Below, one piece after another: positions 27,069 to 35,818 of a DNA stretch of 64,000 bases. Source of the DNA: Evansella cellulosilytica DSM 2522. GTDB lineage: Bacteria; Bacillota; Bacilli; Bacillales; Salisediminibacteriaceae. Numbering within the stretch: the stretch's first letter is position 1; every line of letters starts with the position of its first letter. Under the pieces are notes generated by a model. It did no database searches and was not told where the DNA came from. It saw only the letters and a program-made list of their open reading frames with translations. A program made the translations under genes and the position numbers. The stretch covers positions 930,001-994,000 of the forward strand of contig NC_014829.1 in assembly GCF_000177235.2 (NCBI RefSeq). Reading direction: 5' to 3'.

Positions 27069-28070
27069 ATGACAGATCGAATAGAACGTTATATTACTGA
27101 AATAACTGGTTTCCTTATATTAGCTTTAGTATTTTATTTTGTTGTAGTAAACGGGCGCTGGACACTTAGAACAGTAGATATACCAGAATCGATTCTAGCA
27201 TTTAATATGATTTTTCTTAGTATATTAATTGAGGCTATTCCATTTGTACTCATCGGTGTTTTTATTGCTGGTCTAATACAAGTGTTTGTAACAGAAGAAC
27301 ATATAAAAAAGTTGATTCCAAAAAATAAAATAATGGCTGTAGGAATGAGTTGTATGCTTGGCGCATTGTTTCCAGCTTGTGAGTGTGGCATCGTTCCCAT
27401 CGTAAGGAAATTAGTCTATAAGGGCGTTCCAATATTTGCTGGGGTAGGATTTCTATTAACGGGCCCTCTCATTAATCCAATCGTTATAGCTTCAACATAT
27501 ATGGCGTTTGGACAGGACATAAAAATAGCTCTATGGAGAATGGGGTTAGGACTACTGATTGCCATCGTAATTGCAGCAATTATTAGCTTACTATTTAAAG
27601 AAAATCAATTAAAAAAATCAGCTAGTCTACTTGAGTTAGATAAGTCAACATACCGTTTTCCCATTTTATTGAGAATAAGGGCGATGTTTATCCATTCAGT
27701 TGATGAGTTTTTTAGCGTTGGCAAATACTTAATCATTGGAGCACTACTCGCTGCTTTTGTACAAACATATGTATCGACAAATTCCATAGTAGGGGCAGGG
27801 GACGGGATTATTTTCTCTACAGCGATGATGATGGGACTTGCTTATCTATTATCCCTTTGTTCGGAAGCAGATGCGTTTATTGGCGCTTCCTTTCGTCATG
27901 CATTACCTGATACATCTATATTAGGGTTTCTTATTTTCGGGCCAATGCTTGACCTAAAAAATACGATCATGATGCTGGCGGTTTTTAAGCTTCGTTTTGT
28001 AGTAACTTTAATGATTATTATCACGTTGAGTGTGTTGAGTGTAATGATGCTTGTTCACCCATGGATATAA
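27069..28070 (+). CDS. Permease, UPF0718/DUF318 family (YcgR-like)
   Basis: A 333-residue membrane protein with about eight helices. Conserved features are the cysteine/glutamate motif FPACECGIVPIVRKL, GFLLTGPLINPIVI, and LCSEADAFIGASF. This family pairs with a YcgQ-type subunit, as here. The transported solute is not firmly known; the Zur box points to zinc or a zinc-linked metabolite. The ATG at 27069 has GGAGG 5 bases upstream and is preferred to the start at 27024. Confidence 0.8.
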   Translation: MTDRIERYITEITGFLILALVFYFVVVNGRWTLRTVDIPESILAFNMIFLSILIEAIPFVLIGVFIAGLIQVFVTEEHIKKLIPKNKIMAVGMSCMLGALFPACECGIVPIVRKLVYKGVPIFAGVGFLLTGPLINPIVIASTYMAFGQDIKIALWRMGLGLLIAIVIAAIISLLFKENQLKKSASLLELDKSTYRFPILLRIRAMFIHSVDEFFSVGKYLIIGALLAAFVQTYVSTNSIVGAGDGIIFSTAMMMGLAYLLSLCSEADAFIGASFRHALPDTSILGFLIFGPMLDLKNTIMMLAVFKLRFVVTLMIIITLSVLSVMMLVHPWI

Positions 28071-28073
28071 AAG

Positions 28074-28116
28074 GGCACTTAAAAAGTGGCGTACTTCCAC
28101 TTTTTAAGTGCCCCGT
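28074..28116 (+). terminator. Intercistronic hairpin between permease genes
   Basis: gggcacttaaaaagtgg pairs with ccactttttaagtgcccc, a long strong stem without a following T run, sitting just before the next ribosome site. It may attenuate or stabilise the mRNA. Confidence 0.55.
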
Positions 28117-28136
28117 GTATAAAAGGAGGTAAAAAC

Positions 28137-28946
28137 GTGTATTTTCATCATCAAGAAGCAATAAAAGCATTGGTTTTATTACTGTTTTCTGGATTTATTT
28201 TTATGCTCCATCATACTGGAGAGATCATTAAATTTATTAATCCACAATATACGGCACTTAGCCAGATAGCGTCGATAATATTTTTATTTTTATTTTTTAT
28301 ACAAGTCCCTAGAATGTTTATCACGAAAGAACAGGCAAAAGATCATGATTACTGTACTATTTTAGGTTGCAATCATGAAATTGTAGGAAGACAGCTTTCA
28401 ATAAAAAAAATTGCTATATTATTCATTATCATATTGCCCTTATTAACAGGTTTTTTTCTACCTTATAAAGATCTTGGAGCAGAAGAGGCCGTAAAAAGGG
28501 GGATATGTTATACGCCAACATCAACACATAATGATAATTCTGTGACTATAAGTTCGTCTAACAAGACTCTACAGCAAATGCTAAATAGTCAGGAGCTTAT
28601 TTTAGACGAGCGTAATTTCGCAACGTATGTGGACACGATACGCTCTTACCCAAAGCAATTTCATGGGAAGTCTATTTCTTTAGAAGGATTTATTTTAGTA
28701 GATGAGAAAGTGTCACATGATCACCCACTAATAGGAAGGTTTTTAGTTACACATTGTGTCGCTGATGCACATGTTACAGGATTGTTGTTAGAAAGTGATC
28801 AAGGCACGCTTCGCGATGTAAGAGATTGGGTAACAGTGAGGGGAGAAATAAGTAGTGTAGAAAAAAATGGTCAAATATTGCCTATCATTCTAGTAGAGGA
28901 TTGGACAAAAATCATGCAACCAGAAGCACCATACATTTACCCTTAG
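28137..28946 (+). CDS. TIGR03943 family permease subunit (YcgQ-like)
   Basis: A 269-residue protein. It has two N-terminal helices, a cytoplasmic or loop segment with Cys and His (HDYCTILGCNHEI), a third helix (about 82-102), and a C-terminal globular domain with FLVTHCVADAHVTGLLLE. That order is typical of the YcgQ-like partner of UPF0718 permeases. The start is GTG with AAGGAGG 7 bases upstream. It is cotranscribed with the permease behind the same Zur box. The Cys and His residues could bind metal, but this is inference. Confidence 0.8.
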   Translation: MYFHHQEAIKALVLLLFSGFIFMLHHTGEIIKFINPQYTALSQIASIIFLFLFFIQVPRMFITKEQAKDHDYCTILGCNHEIVGRQLSIKKIAILFIIILPLLTGFFLPYKDLGAEEAVKRGICYTPTSTHNDNSVTISSSNKTLQQMLNSQELILDERNFATYVDTIRSYPKQFHGKSISLEGFILVDEKVSHDHPLIGRFLVTHCVADAHVTGLLLESDQGTLRDVRDWVTVRGEISSVEKNGQILPIILVEDWTKIMQPEAPYIYP

Positions 28947-29028
28947 ATACTTATCTTATCCTTATAATTTCTTTGATTTAATATAAAACGATTTGACCGA
29001 ATTGTATTAATCGATTAAAATATATTAC

Positions 29029-29049
29029 AAATCGTAATCATTACGATTT
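29029..29049 (+). promoter_or_regulatory. Zur box upstream of SufU paralogue
   Basis: The core tcgtaatcattacga is a perfect match to TCGTAATnATTACGA, 24 bases before the start codon. Confidence 0.9.
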
Positions 29050-29072
29050 AAAAAAGGGGAAGGAGGAGTGTA

Positions 29073-29522
29073 ATGCTTAATGATTTATATCGGAAGATAG
29101 TCATGGAGCATGCTAAATATAGAAGAAATTATAACCGGTTAGAGGGAGAAAATGTAAGAAAAGTTCATTATAAAAATCCTACATGTGGAGATGTCATTAC
29201 ATTATACATCCAAATAAAATCAGAAAAAATTGAAGATGTTAGCTTTGAAGGGGAAGGATGCAGTATTAGTATGGCTTCCTCATCAATGATGACGGAGCTC
29301 ATAAAGAATAATCATGTAAGCAATGTTTCACTTATGAGACAGGAGTTTGAACAGCTAATACGGAAAGGAAAAACGGCCAATGAGGAAATTGATCTTGGTG
29401 ATGCTATGTCACTACAGGGGGTTCACAAATTAAGAGCACGCCATAATTGTGCTTTAATGGCCTGGCAGGCGTTGGACAAATTATTGTCTGATGTAAGTGG
29501 ATATCGAGGTATAGAGAGGTAG
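29073..29522 (+). CDS. SufU/NifU-N-like Fe-S assembly protein, Zur-controlled paralogue
   Basis: A 149-residue SufU-type protein. The zinc and sulfur-transfer ligands are all present: Cys38 and Asp40 in NPTCGD, Cys63 in EGCSIS, and Cys126 in HNCALMAW. SufU takes persulfide from the cysteine desulfurase SufS, and its zinc is needed for this. The housekeeping sufU lies in the suf operon; this copy is alone behind a perfect Zur box, so it is likely a zinc-starvation paralogue. GGAGGAG precedes the ATG. The next gene is a GTPase with its own box. Confidence 0.85.
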   Translation: MLNDLYRKIVMEHAKYRRNYNRLEGENVRKVHYKNPTCGDVITLYIQIKSEKIEDVSFEGEGCSISMASSSMMTELIKNNHVSNVSLMRQEFEQLIRKGKTANEEIDLGDAMSLQGVHKLRARHNCALMAWQALDKLLSDVSGYRGIER

Positions 29523-29561
29523 GAGGAACTTCAAGCACGTAGCGTAAATTTTTTAGTTTTT

Positions 29562-29582
29562 AAATCGTAATTGTTACGTTTT
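29562..29582 (+). promoter_or_regulatory. Zur box upstream of third GTPase
   Basis: The core tcgtaattgttacgt keeps most half-site positions but has changes in the centre and right half. It is the weakest of the six boxes, 25 bases before the start. Confidence 0.7.
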
Positions 29583-29606
29583 AATAGGGGATATGGAGGA
29601 AGTAAC

Positions 29607-30601
29607 ATGGATAAAAATAGTCGAATTCCAGTTACAGTACTAACAGGTTTTTTAGGGGCTGGAAAAACAACGTTATTAAACGATCTATTAAGTGTTAATC
29701 ACGGAAAAAAGATTGCAGTGATAGTGAATGAATTTGGTGAAGTCGGTATTGATAATCAACTAATAGTTGGGCCGATGAAGAAGTTATCGAAATGAATAAC
29801 GGATGTATATGTTGTAATGTCCGTGGGGACTTGATTCGGATCCTACATGAATTAAAGAAAAAGAGAGAAATAGCTAGTAATAAGGACGGTTTAGTATTTG
29901 ATCGTGTCGTTATTGAAACAACCGGCCTTGCTAACCCAGGACCGGTTGCTCAAACGTTTTTTGTAGATCCTACTATTTCAGAGTATTATCAATTAGATTC
30001 CATAGTTACCGTTGTGGATTCTTATCATGCTCCTGAGCAACTAAACAGATCTCATGAAGCACAAGAACAAATCGCTTTTGCTGATGTATTACTCCTTAAT
30101 AAAGTTGATTTAGTAAGTAAGCAAGAATTATCCACATTAGAATACCGATTAAAAAGAATGAACCCTTCTGCTAGAATCGAATATCGTGAAAACAGTCAAA
30201 TAGATTTAGATAATATCTTTAATATATACTCTTTTGATTTAGATAAAAAGCTTGAAATTGCGCCACATTTTTTAGAAGAACATCACCATCATCATCACGA
30301 TGACCGAGTAAAAGCGATCGTTTTAAGAACTGAAAAGCCATTAAACCTTAGGAAAGTAGAAATGTGGATGGATACAACGATTAAAATACTTGGGCCTACT
30401 ATGTTTCGTTATAAAGGAATTTTTAATATCGAAAATGTAGAAAAGAAAGTTGTTTTTCAAGGTGTTCATATGCTATTTGCAGGACATGCAGATAAGCCTT
30501 GGCAGCAAAACGAAAAGAGAGTGAGTGAAATGGTGGTTATAGGTAAAAGTTTAGATGAAAAGTGGTTCCAGGAACAGTTTGAAAGCTGTACAACAGCGTG
30601 A
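29607..30601 (+). pseudogene. Third COG0523 GTPase, interrupted by one frameshift
   Basis: The N-terminus has [10 protein letters not shown] and [16 protein letters not shown] in one frame; the rest ([20 protein letters not shown] onward, with NKVD, a HHHHHHDD run and a CobW_C domain) is in another. The break is at about 29770-29775, where gttgggccgatgaag lacks one base relative to an intact VGADEE reading. Restored length is about 331 residues. All motifs on both sides are intact, so this is a recent lesion or a sequencing error. The His run suggests metal binding, and the gene has a Zur box. Confidence 0.8.
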
Positions 30602-30617
30602 TAAAGGAGGCATTTTA

Positions 30618-31019
30618 ATGGCAACTTGGGACTTAAGAGATACCGAGCATCACTTATTAATCTGCAATGGAGGAAGCTGTATGAAGGCTGGAGCAGAGGA
30701 ATTAGTTCAAGCCGTCAGAAATGAAATTGGTAAAATGGATGTGCATAAGAGGGTACATACGTCTAGAACATTGTGTAATGGAAGATGTCATGATAAATGT
30801 GTGCTCATTTCTTATCCAGATGGATATTGGTACAAGGGAATGACAAGTGCGGATGCTTCAAATTTGATCGAGTCCTTACTTACCGGAAAAGTAATGACAG
30901 AGAAATTAAGCTTATTATATAGCGATAATGGATTTCAACCTACAACAGGGACTATCATAGGTATCGAGAAACAGAAGGGAACTGTCGAAAAGGTCTCAAA
31001 GACTGACTTCAAAGGTTAA
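30618..31019 (+). CDS. Thioredoxin-like (2Fe-2S) ferredoxin domain protein
   Basis: A 133-residue protein. The cluster ligands fit the thioredoxin-like ferredoxin pattern: Cys16 and Cys21 in ICNGGSC, then Cys53, Cys57 and Cys61 in LCNGRCHDKC. GVxxISYPDGYWY-like residues follow, as in NuoE-related folds. It starts 16 bases after the third GTPase with AAAGGAGG, so it shares that transcript and the Zur box. An Fe-S carrier next to a SufU paralogue suggests linked iron-sulfur work under zinc starvation; this is inference. Confidence 0.8.
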   Translation: MATWDLRDTEHHLLICNGGSCMKAGAEELVQAVRNEIGKMDVHKRVHTSRTLCNGRCHDKCVLISYPDGYWYKGMTSADASNLIESLLTGKVMTEKLSLLYSDNGFQPTTGTIIGIEKQKGTVEKVSKTDFKG

Positions 31020-31046
31020 TTTACCTTTTAAGTCAGTCTTTTTTTT
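31000..31046 (+). terminator. Terminator of the zinc-starvation cluster
   Basis: agactgacttcaaaggt pairs with accttttaagtcagtct and is followed by eight T. The left arm overlaps the last codons of the ferredoxin-like gene. Confidence 0.88.
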
Positions 31047-31157
31047 AAGAAAAGTCAAATCGGACAATAGAAATATAATGCAAATTTTATGTCATTTCTT
31101 AGTTAAAAAAACGCAACTCATATATAATAAACTTAATTTATTGAGGAGGGGAATAGG

Positions 31158-31712
31158 ATGGAACATCAAGAAAATGAGATTGCGATAACGACAGAAAGAC
31201 TTATTTTAAGGATGTTTCAATTGTCCGATGCACATACTGTTACAGAGCTTTGCAATAATATTCATATTTATGAAAACACGTTATACCTTCCGTATCCATA
31301 TTCGTTGGATGACGCGCTTTCTTGGATTAAGACACATCATGGCAATTTTAAAGACGACAAGTTATTTGAATTTGCCATTATGAATAAGAAAACGAAGGAA
31401 TTAGTAGGAGCTATCGCATTATCTAACAATCAAAATTTTCATCAAGGTGAATTGGCCTATTGGATCGGTGAAAAATATTGGGGAAATGGATATGCTACAG
31501 AGGCTTGTGATGCATTATTAAAATTCGCTTTTTTAGAGAAAGGCTATCATAAAGTTTGGGCTCGTTACTTTCTTTCAAATAATGCTTCTGGAAGAGTGAT
31601 TGAAAAGCTAGGACTGGAAAAAGAAGGCATCTTAAAAGATCATGTCAAAAAAGACGATAGATATGAAGATCTCGTTTATTGTGGCATGATTCATTCACAG
31701 TATAGAAAATGA
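31158..31712 (+). CDS. GNAT N-acetyltransferase, RimJ/RimL type
   Basis: A 184-residue acetyltransferase. ITTERLILRMFQLSDA is the typical start, GELAYWIGEKYWGNGYATEA is the acetyl-CoA loop, and NNASGRVIEKLGLEKEG is the C-terminal signature of the ribosomal-protein alanine acetyltransferase group. GAGGAGGGG precedes the ATG. Family members acetylate ribosomal proteins, small amines or antibiotics; the substrate here is not known. It stands as its own unit between the zinc island and the spoVA genes. Confidence 0.88.
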   Translation: MEHQENEIAITTERLILRMFQLSDAHTVTELCNNIHIYENTLYLPYPYSLDDALSWIKTHHGNFKDDKLFEFAIMNKKTKELVGAIALSNNQNFHQGELAYWIGEKYWGNGYATEACDALLKFAFLEKGYHKVWARYFLSNNASGRVIEKLGLEKEGILKDHVKKDDRYEDLVYCGMIHSQYRK

Positions 31713-31840
31713 AATACATAACGTTAGCTGATGATAATAGCTTCTCCAAGAATAATTAAACCTCGCATAAAATTGTTGTTTTGGATAAATCTATAGGAAG
31801 GAATATAAGCAAATTTTATGAAGGAAAAGGAGTCGCCAAC

Positions 31841-32314
31841 ATGTCCAAGAAAAACAAAAAAACTCCTGAACAACAAAAATATCAGCAGTTTGAAAAGCAA
31901 CGTGAAGTGAAACGACCAGTAGGAAAAAATATCGTGAAGGCCTTCTTTGTCGGCGGATTTATTTGCCTTATTGGTCAATTTATCCAAGTTTTTTACTACA
32001 CATTTTTTGCATTTACAGAGGAAACAGCAGGAGACCCTACAGTTGCAACATTAATATTTATATCCGTACTCCTTACCGGCTTTGGGGTATATGATAAGCT
32101 TGGTCAATTTGCTGGTGCAGGTACTGCAGTACCTGTAACTGGATTTGCGAACTCAGTAGCTTCAGCAGCAATAGAGCACCGAACAGAGGGGTATGTACTC
32201 GGTGTCGGTGGAAACATGTTTAAGCTAGCTGGTTCCGTCATTGTTTTCGGTACAGTAGCGGCTTTCGTTATTGCGCTCATTCGTACTATTTTAACGCAAT
32301 GGGGAGGACTATAA
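31841..32314 (+). CDS. spoVAC: Stage V sporulation protein AC
   Basis: A 157-residue inner spore membrane protein. A charged N-terminus is followed by four helices; GFGVYDKLGQFAGAGTAVPVTGFANSVASA is characteristic. SpoVAC forms part of the SpoVA channel that moves dipicolinic acid during sporulation and germination. The start is ATG at 31841; GGAG lies 8 bases upstream. It overlaps the downstream gene's ribosome site, which is coupled directly. Confidence 0.9.
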   Translation: MSKKNKKTPEQQKYQQFEKQREVKRPVGKNIVKAFFVGGFICLIGQFIQVFYYTFFAFTEETAGDPTVATLIFISVLLTGFGVYDKLGQFAGAGTAVPVTGFANSVASAAIEHRTEGYVLGVGGNMFKLAGSVIVFGTVAAFVIALIRTILTQWGGL

Positions 32315-33316
32315 ATGCTACAAGGGAAACGCACATGGTTATTTGAAAACAAACCTGCAATTATATCTACTGGTACAACAGGGGGCCCCTTTGAAGCAAA
32401 AGGAAATATCCCAGATGACTTTGATATTTTGTATGACGACATGTGGATCGGAGAAGATTCTTACGAAAAAGCGGAGCGAGTCATGTTCGAGGACGCATGC
32501 TCTACAGCGATTGAAAAGGCAGGGTTAACAAAGGAAGACATTCAATTTATGTTTGCTGGTGATTTAGTAAATCAGTTAACACCAACGAGCTTTGCTGCGC
32601 GGACATTGGCAGCGCCATATTTCGGTTTGTTTGGAGCTTGTTCTACATCAATGGAAGGACTTGCATTAGGAGCATACATCGTCAATTCTGGAGGCTCAAA
32701 ATATATTTTAACGGGAGCATCTAGTCACAATTCTGCAACGGAAAAACAATTCCGCTATCCAACTGAATACGGTGCTCAGAAGCCTCCGACAGCACAATGG
32801 ACAGCAACAGCTTCAGGTGCTGCTGTTGTTTCCGACCAAGGTATGGGACCAAAGGTTACGTCTGCAACGATAGGCAAGGTCATCGATATGGGGTTAAGCG
32901 ATCCATATAACATGGGAGGGGCAATGGCACCTGCTGCCGTTGATACGATTGAAGCCCATTTTAAAGAGCGTAATATAGATCCTTCCTATTACGATTTAAT
33001 CATTACAGGTGATCTTGGGAAAATTGGACAGCATGTTGCATATGATTTGTTGCAAGATCACGGACTTCATATCACGAAGGAGCAATTTGTAGATTGTGGT
33101 CTCCAGATTTATAAAAGCGATCAACCAGTTCAGGCCGGGGCGAGTGGTGCGGGCTGTTCAGCTGCAGTAGCTTACGGACATTTTATAAACAAAATGAAGC
33201 AAGGTGATTTCAGTAAAATGCTTGTCGTAGCAACGGGAGCACTTTTATCGCCTTTATCTTACCAACAAAAAGAATCAATTCCTTGTATTGCACACGCTGT
33301 ATCTATAGAGATGTAA
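32315..33316 (+). CDS. spoVAD: Stage V sporulation protein AD
   Basis: A 333-residue thiolase-fold protein that binds dipicolinic acid in the SpoVA complex. ACSTSMEGLALGAY and NSATEKQFRYPTEYG match SpoVAD, and GASGAGCSAAVAYGH is near the C-terminus. It begins at the base after the spoVAC stop, with GGGGAGG inside spoVAC. In the usual operon spoVAE follows; here a stem (cccgtagtc/gactacggg) and a minus-strand gene follow instead. Confidence 0.92.
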   Translation: MLQGKRTWLFENKPAIISTGTTGGPFEAKGNIPDDFDILYDDMWIGEDSYEKAERVMFEDACSTAIEKAGLTKEDIQFMFAGDLVNQLTPTSFAARTLAAPYFGLFGACSTSMEGLALGAYIVNSGGSKYILTGASSHNSATEKQFRYPTEYGAQKPPTAQWTATASGAAVVSDQGMGPKVTSATIGKVIDMGLSDPYNMGGAMAPAAVDTIEAHFKERNIDPSYYDLIITGDLGKIGQHVAYDLLQDHGLHITKEQFVDCGLQIYKSDQPVQAGASGAGCSAAVAYGHFINKMKQGDFSKMLVVATGALLSPLSYQQKESIPCIAHAVSIEM

Positions 33317-33331
33317 GCTAGAAATACTAAC

Positions 33332-33376
33332 CCCGTAGTCACAGACTATAAGAAAAACACTAGTCGAGACTACGGG
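33332..33376 (+). terminator. Hairpin after spoVAD
   Basis: cccgtagtc pairs with gactacggg over a 27-base loop that may itself pair. No T run follows, so termination is uncertain. Confidence 0.4.
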
Positions 33377-33409
33377 CGCATTGCTTAAAGGGGTGACAAT
33401 AGGGAGTAA

Positions 33410-33958
33410 TTAACTTATCGAGTCAACTTCTAATTTTTCTAAAAAATCTATTATCTCTTGTATATTGTTTGTTTCAAATACGATGCCATTTATATCCTCC
33501 AAGAGAAACGTATCGTTTGTTTCGTGTTGAATAGCAACAGTCGCAATAACCGCATCATAAATTGCATAGAGTAGCTTTAACTCAAGCTCGTAATTATTTT
33601 CATCCGCATATAACAAATGAACAACATATTCATCGTCATTTTCAAAGTTAACATGTGAGAAGTAGTCGACATTACTTAAATAATTTTCTTCATAATCTTT
33701 CATAATTTCCTCTATGTTTAACGAAAAAGAAAGCGCATTTTCTGTTATATATAATGCTGCTAGGGCACGACTTAGTTGCTGTTCTATTTCGTGATTGCGA
33801 TTATTAAGTTCAAGCACGGTCTCCTCTAAAGCGTATATCTTTTCATACAAATCCTCTTCATCAGCAAGCTCATCACTATATGTATCATTAAAGAAAAACA
33901 AAGTGCCAAAAACGAGTAAACCAATGATCAAGAGCCCCATAAAATGTTTTTTTTCCAT
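33410..33958 (-). CDS. Membrane-anchored protein of unknown function
   Basis: A 182-residue protein with one N-terminal helix (MGLLIIGLLVFGTLFFF) and then a predicted coiled coil (about 28-65) and a very acidic globular part. It is not recognised. The start at 33958 is chosen because GGAGG sits 8 bases upstream; a TTG 15 bases earlier overlaps that site. It could be a secreted-side protein held to the membrane. The neighbours (spoVAD and treP) give no hint about its role. Confidence 0.6.
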   Translation of the reverse strand: MEKKHFMGLLIIGLLVFGTLFFFNDTYSDELADEEDLYEKIYALEETVLELNNRNHEIEQQLSRALAALYITENALSFSLNIEEIMKDYEENYLSNVDYFSHVNFENDDEYVVHLLYADENNYELELKLLYAIYDAVIATVAIQHETNDTFLLEDINGIVFETNNIQEIIDFLEKLEVDSIS

Positions 33959-34081
33959 CGAACCATCCTCCAATTGTTGTTATTTTAACACAAGAACAAA
34001 ACCATAATAACGCCTAAATGAAAAGTCGAATGAAAAGGCTATTACGCGATTTTTTTTAATCACAAAAATATAAAAAAATGA

Positions 34082-34145
34082 TTGACACAACATGTATATA
34101 CAAGATACAATGAAAGCGCAAACAAAGAAACTTGTATATACAAGG
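34082..34145 (+). promoter_or_regulatory. treP promoter, two TreR-like operators and a cre site
   Basis: TTGACA (34082-34087) and TACAAT (34106-34111) are spaced by 18 bases. A TreR-like half-site-rich sequence catgtatatacaag overlaps the promoter (34091-34104), and a perfect palindrome cttgtatatacaag lies at 34131-34144. tgaaagcgcaaaca at 34111-34124 fits a CcpA cre site with one mismatch. Expected behaviour: trehalose-6-phosphate induction and glucose repression. Confidence 0.75.
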
Positions 34146-34228
34146 TGAGTGAGGGTGAGACGTTTTCGAATCCCTTATGCATCGATGTAGAATACTAAAC
34201 GAAATACATCATCTAAGGGGGAAAAAGG

Positions 34229-35665
34229 ATGAGTAAGTATACTGAATCAGCAAAAGAGTTGCTGGAGCTCGTTGGCGGAAGTGAGAACATATCAGTCGTA
34301 ACACATTGTGCTACAAGAATGCGCTTTGTTTTAGTTGATACGAAAGCCGCAGATGAAAAAAGGATTGAGCAGCTAGACATAGTGAAAGGAACATTTACTC
34401 AAGCAGGACAATTCCAAGTTATCGTTGGAAACGAAGTAGCAACTTTTTATAATGAGTTTGTTAAAATTGCTGGAGTAGGAGATTCATCTAAAGATGAGGC
34501 AAAACAAGCAGCAAAGCAAAATATGAATATTCTACAACGTCTTGTAGGACACTTAGCAGACATTTTTACGCCATTAATTCCTGCATTAGTTGTCGGTGGT
34601 CTTATATTAGGTTTTAGAAATGTTATTGGTGAGATCGAAATGTTTAACGGTGGGACACAAACCCTCGTTCAAATTTCACAATTTTGGGCTGGAGTGAATG
34701 ATTTTCTATGGTTGATCGGGGAAGCGATATTTCACTTCTTGCCTGTCGGTATAACATGGGCAATAGCTAGAAAAATGGGAACAACACAAATACTCGGTAT
34801 TGTTCTAGGTATAACCCTTGTATCACCACAGCTTTTAAACGCTTACGGTGTGGCCAGTGCAGATCAAATACCAGTATGGGATTTTGGTTTTGCTCAAGTT
34901 GAGATGATTGGATATCAAGCACAAGTGATTCCAGCAATCTTAGCCGGATTTGTTCTTTCCTTTTTAGAGCTTCGTCTTAGAAAAATCATACCAAGTGTAA
35001 TTTCAATGATATTTGTACCGTTCTTTGCCTTAGTACCAGCTGTCCTTGTAGCGCATGTCATTTTAGGACCGATTGGTTGGACTATAGGTTCTGCGATTTC
35101 TGACGTTGTTTACACTGGATTAACATCTGCTTTTGGTTGGCTATTTGCAGCAATTTTCGGATTTGCTTATGCACCACTCGTCATCACTGGATTGCATCAT
35201 ATGACAAATGCAATTGATTTACAATTAATGAGTGAGTTTGGTGGTACGAACTTATGGCCAATGATTGCTTTATCTAATATTGCACAAGGTTCTGCCGTAC
35301 TTGCGATGATATACTTAAATCGAAAAGATAAAAAAGAGCAGCAAGTATCTGTACCAGCATCCATTTCATGTTACCTAGGAGTAACAGAACCAGCGATGTT
35401 CGGTATTAACTTGAAATATGGTTTCCCGTTCTTAGCTGCAATGATCGGTTCTATGTGTGCCGCAGTCATATCGGTTGGAAGTAACGTTATGGCAAACTCC
35501 ATCGGTGTAGGAGGTATTCCTGGAATACTTTCGATCCAAGTACAATACATGCTCATTTTTGCAATAGCGATGGCGGTCGCAATTGCTGTTCCATTCATAT
35601 TAACAGTTATCTTCTCGAAAACAAAAATGGGTGTCAACGCATACAAACGTCTAGGGAAACTTTAA
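34229..35665 (+). CDS. treP: Trehalose-specific PTS transporter EIIBC
   Basis: A 478-residue membrane protein. The EIIB domain carries the phosphorylated Cys in VTHCATRMRF (Cys27), followed by a linker and the EIIC domain with about ten helices. FAYAPLVITGLHHMTNAID, ISCYLGVTEPAMFGIN and a lacking EIIA match TreP of the glucose/sucrose superfamily. It imports trehalose as trehalose-6-phosphate. GGGGG precedes the start. Neither the hydrolase TreA nor the regulator TreR is next to it, so these must lie elsewhere. Confidence 0.85.
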   Translation: MSKYTESAKELLELVGGSENISVVTHCATRMRFVLVDTKAADEKRIEQLDIVKGTFTQAGQFQVIVGNEVATFYNEFVKIAGVGDSSKDEAKQAAKQNMNILQRLVGHLADIFTPLIPALVVGGLILGFRNVIGEIEMFNGGTQTLVQISQFWAGVNDFLWLIGEAIFHFLPVGITWAIARKMGTTQILGIVLGITLVSPQLLNAYGVASADQIPVWDFGFAQVEMIGYQAQVIPAILAGFVLSFLELRLRKIIPSVISMIFVPFFALVPAVLVAHVILGPIGWTIGSAISDVVYTGLTSAFGWLFAAIFGFAYAPLVITGLHHMTNAIDLQLMSEFGGTNLWPMIALSNIAQGSAVLAMIYLNRKDKKEQQVSVPASISCYLGVTEPAMFGINLKYGFPFLAAMIGSMCAAVISVGSNVMANSIGVGGIPGILSIQVQYMLIFAIAMAVAIAVPFILTVIFSKTKMGVNAYKRLGKL

Positions 35666-35818
35666 TACACTCTATTAAGAGTACTCAAGTAATTTCTTGA
35701 GTGCTCTTTTCTTTGTTTGAATTACAGGATGTCCGTTTGAAAGCTGACTTAGGGCATAATGTTTTGAAGTTTAATAGCAGATACTAAAAGGCAATAAAGG
35801 AATTTGGAGGTGGTCTTC

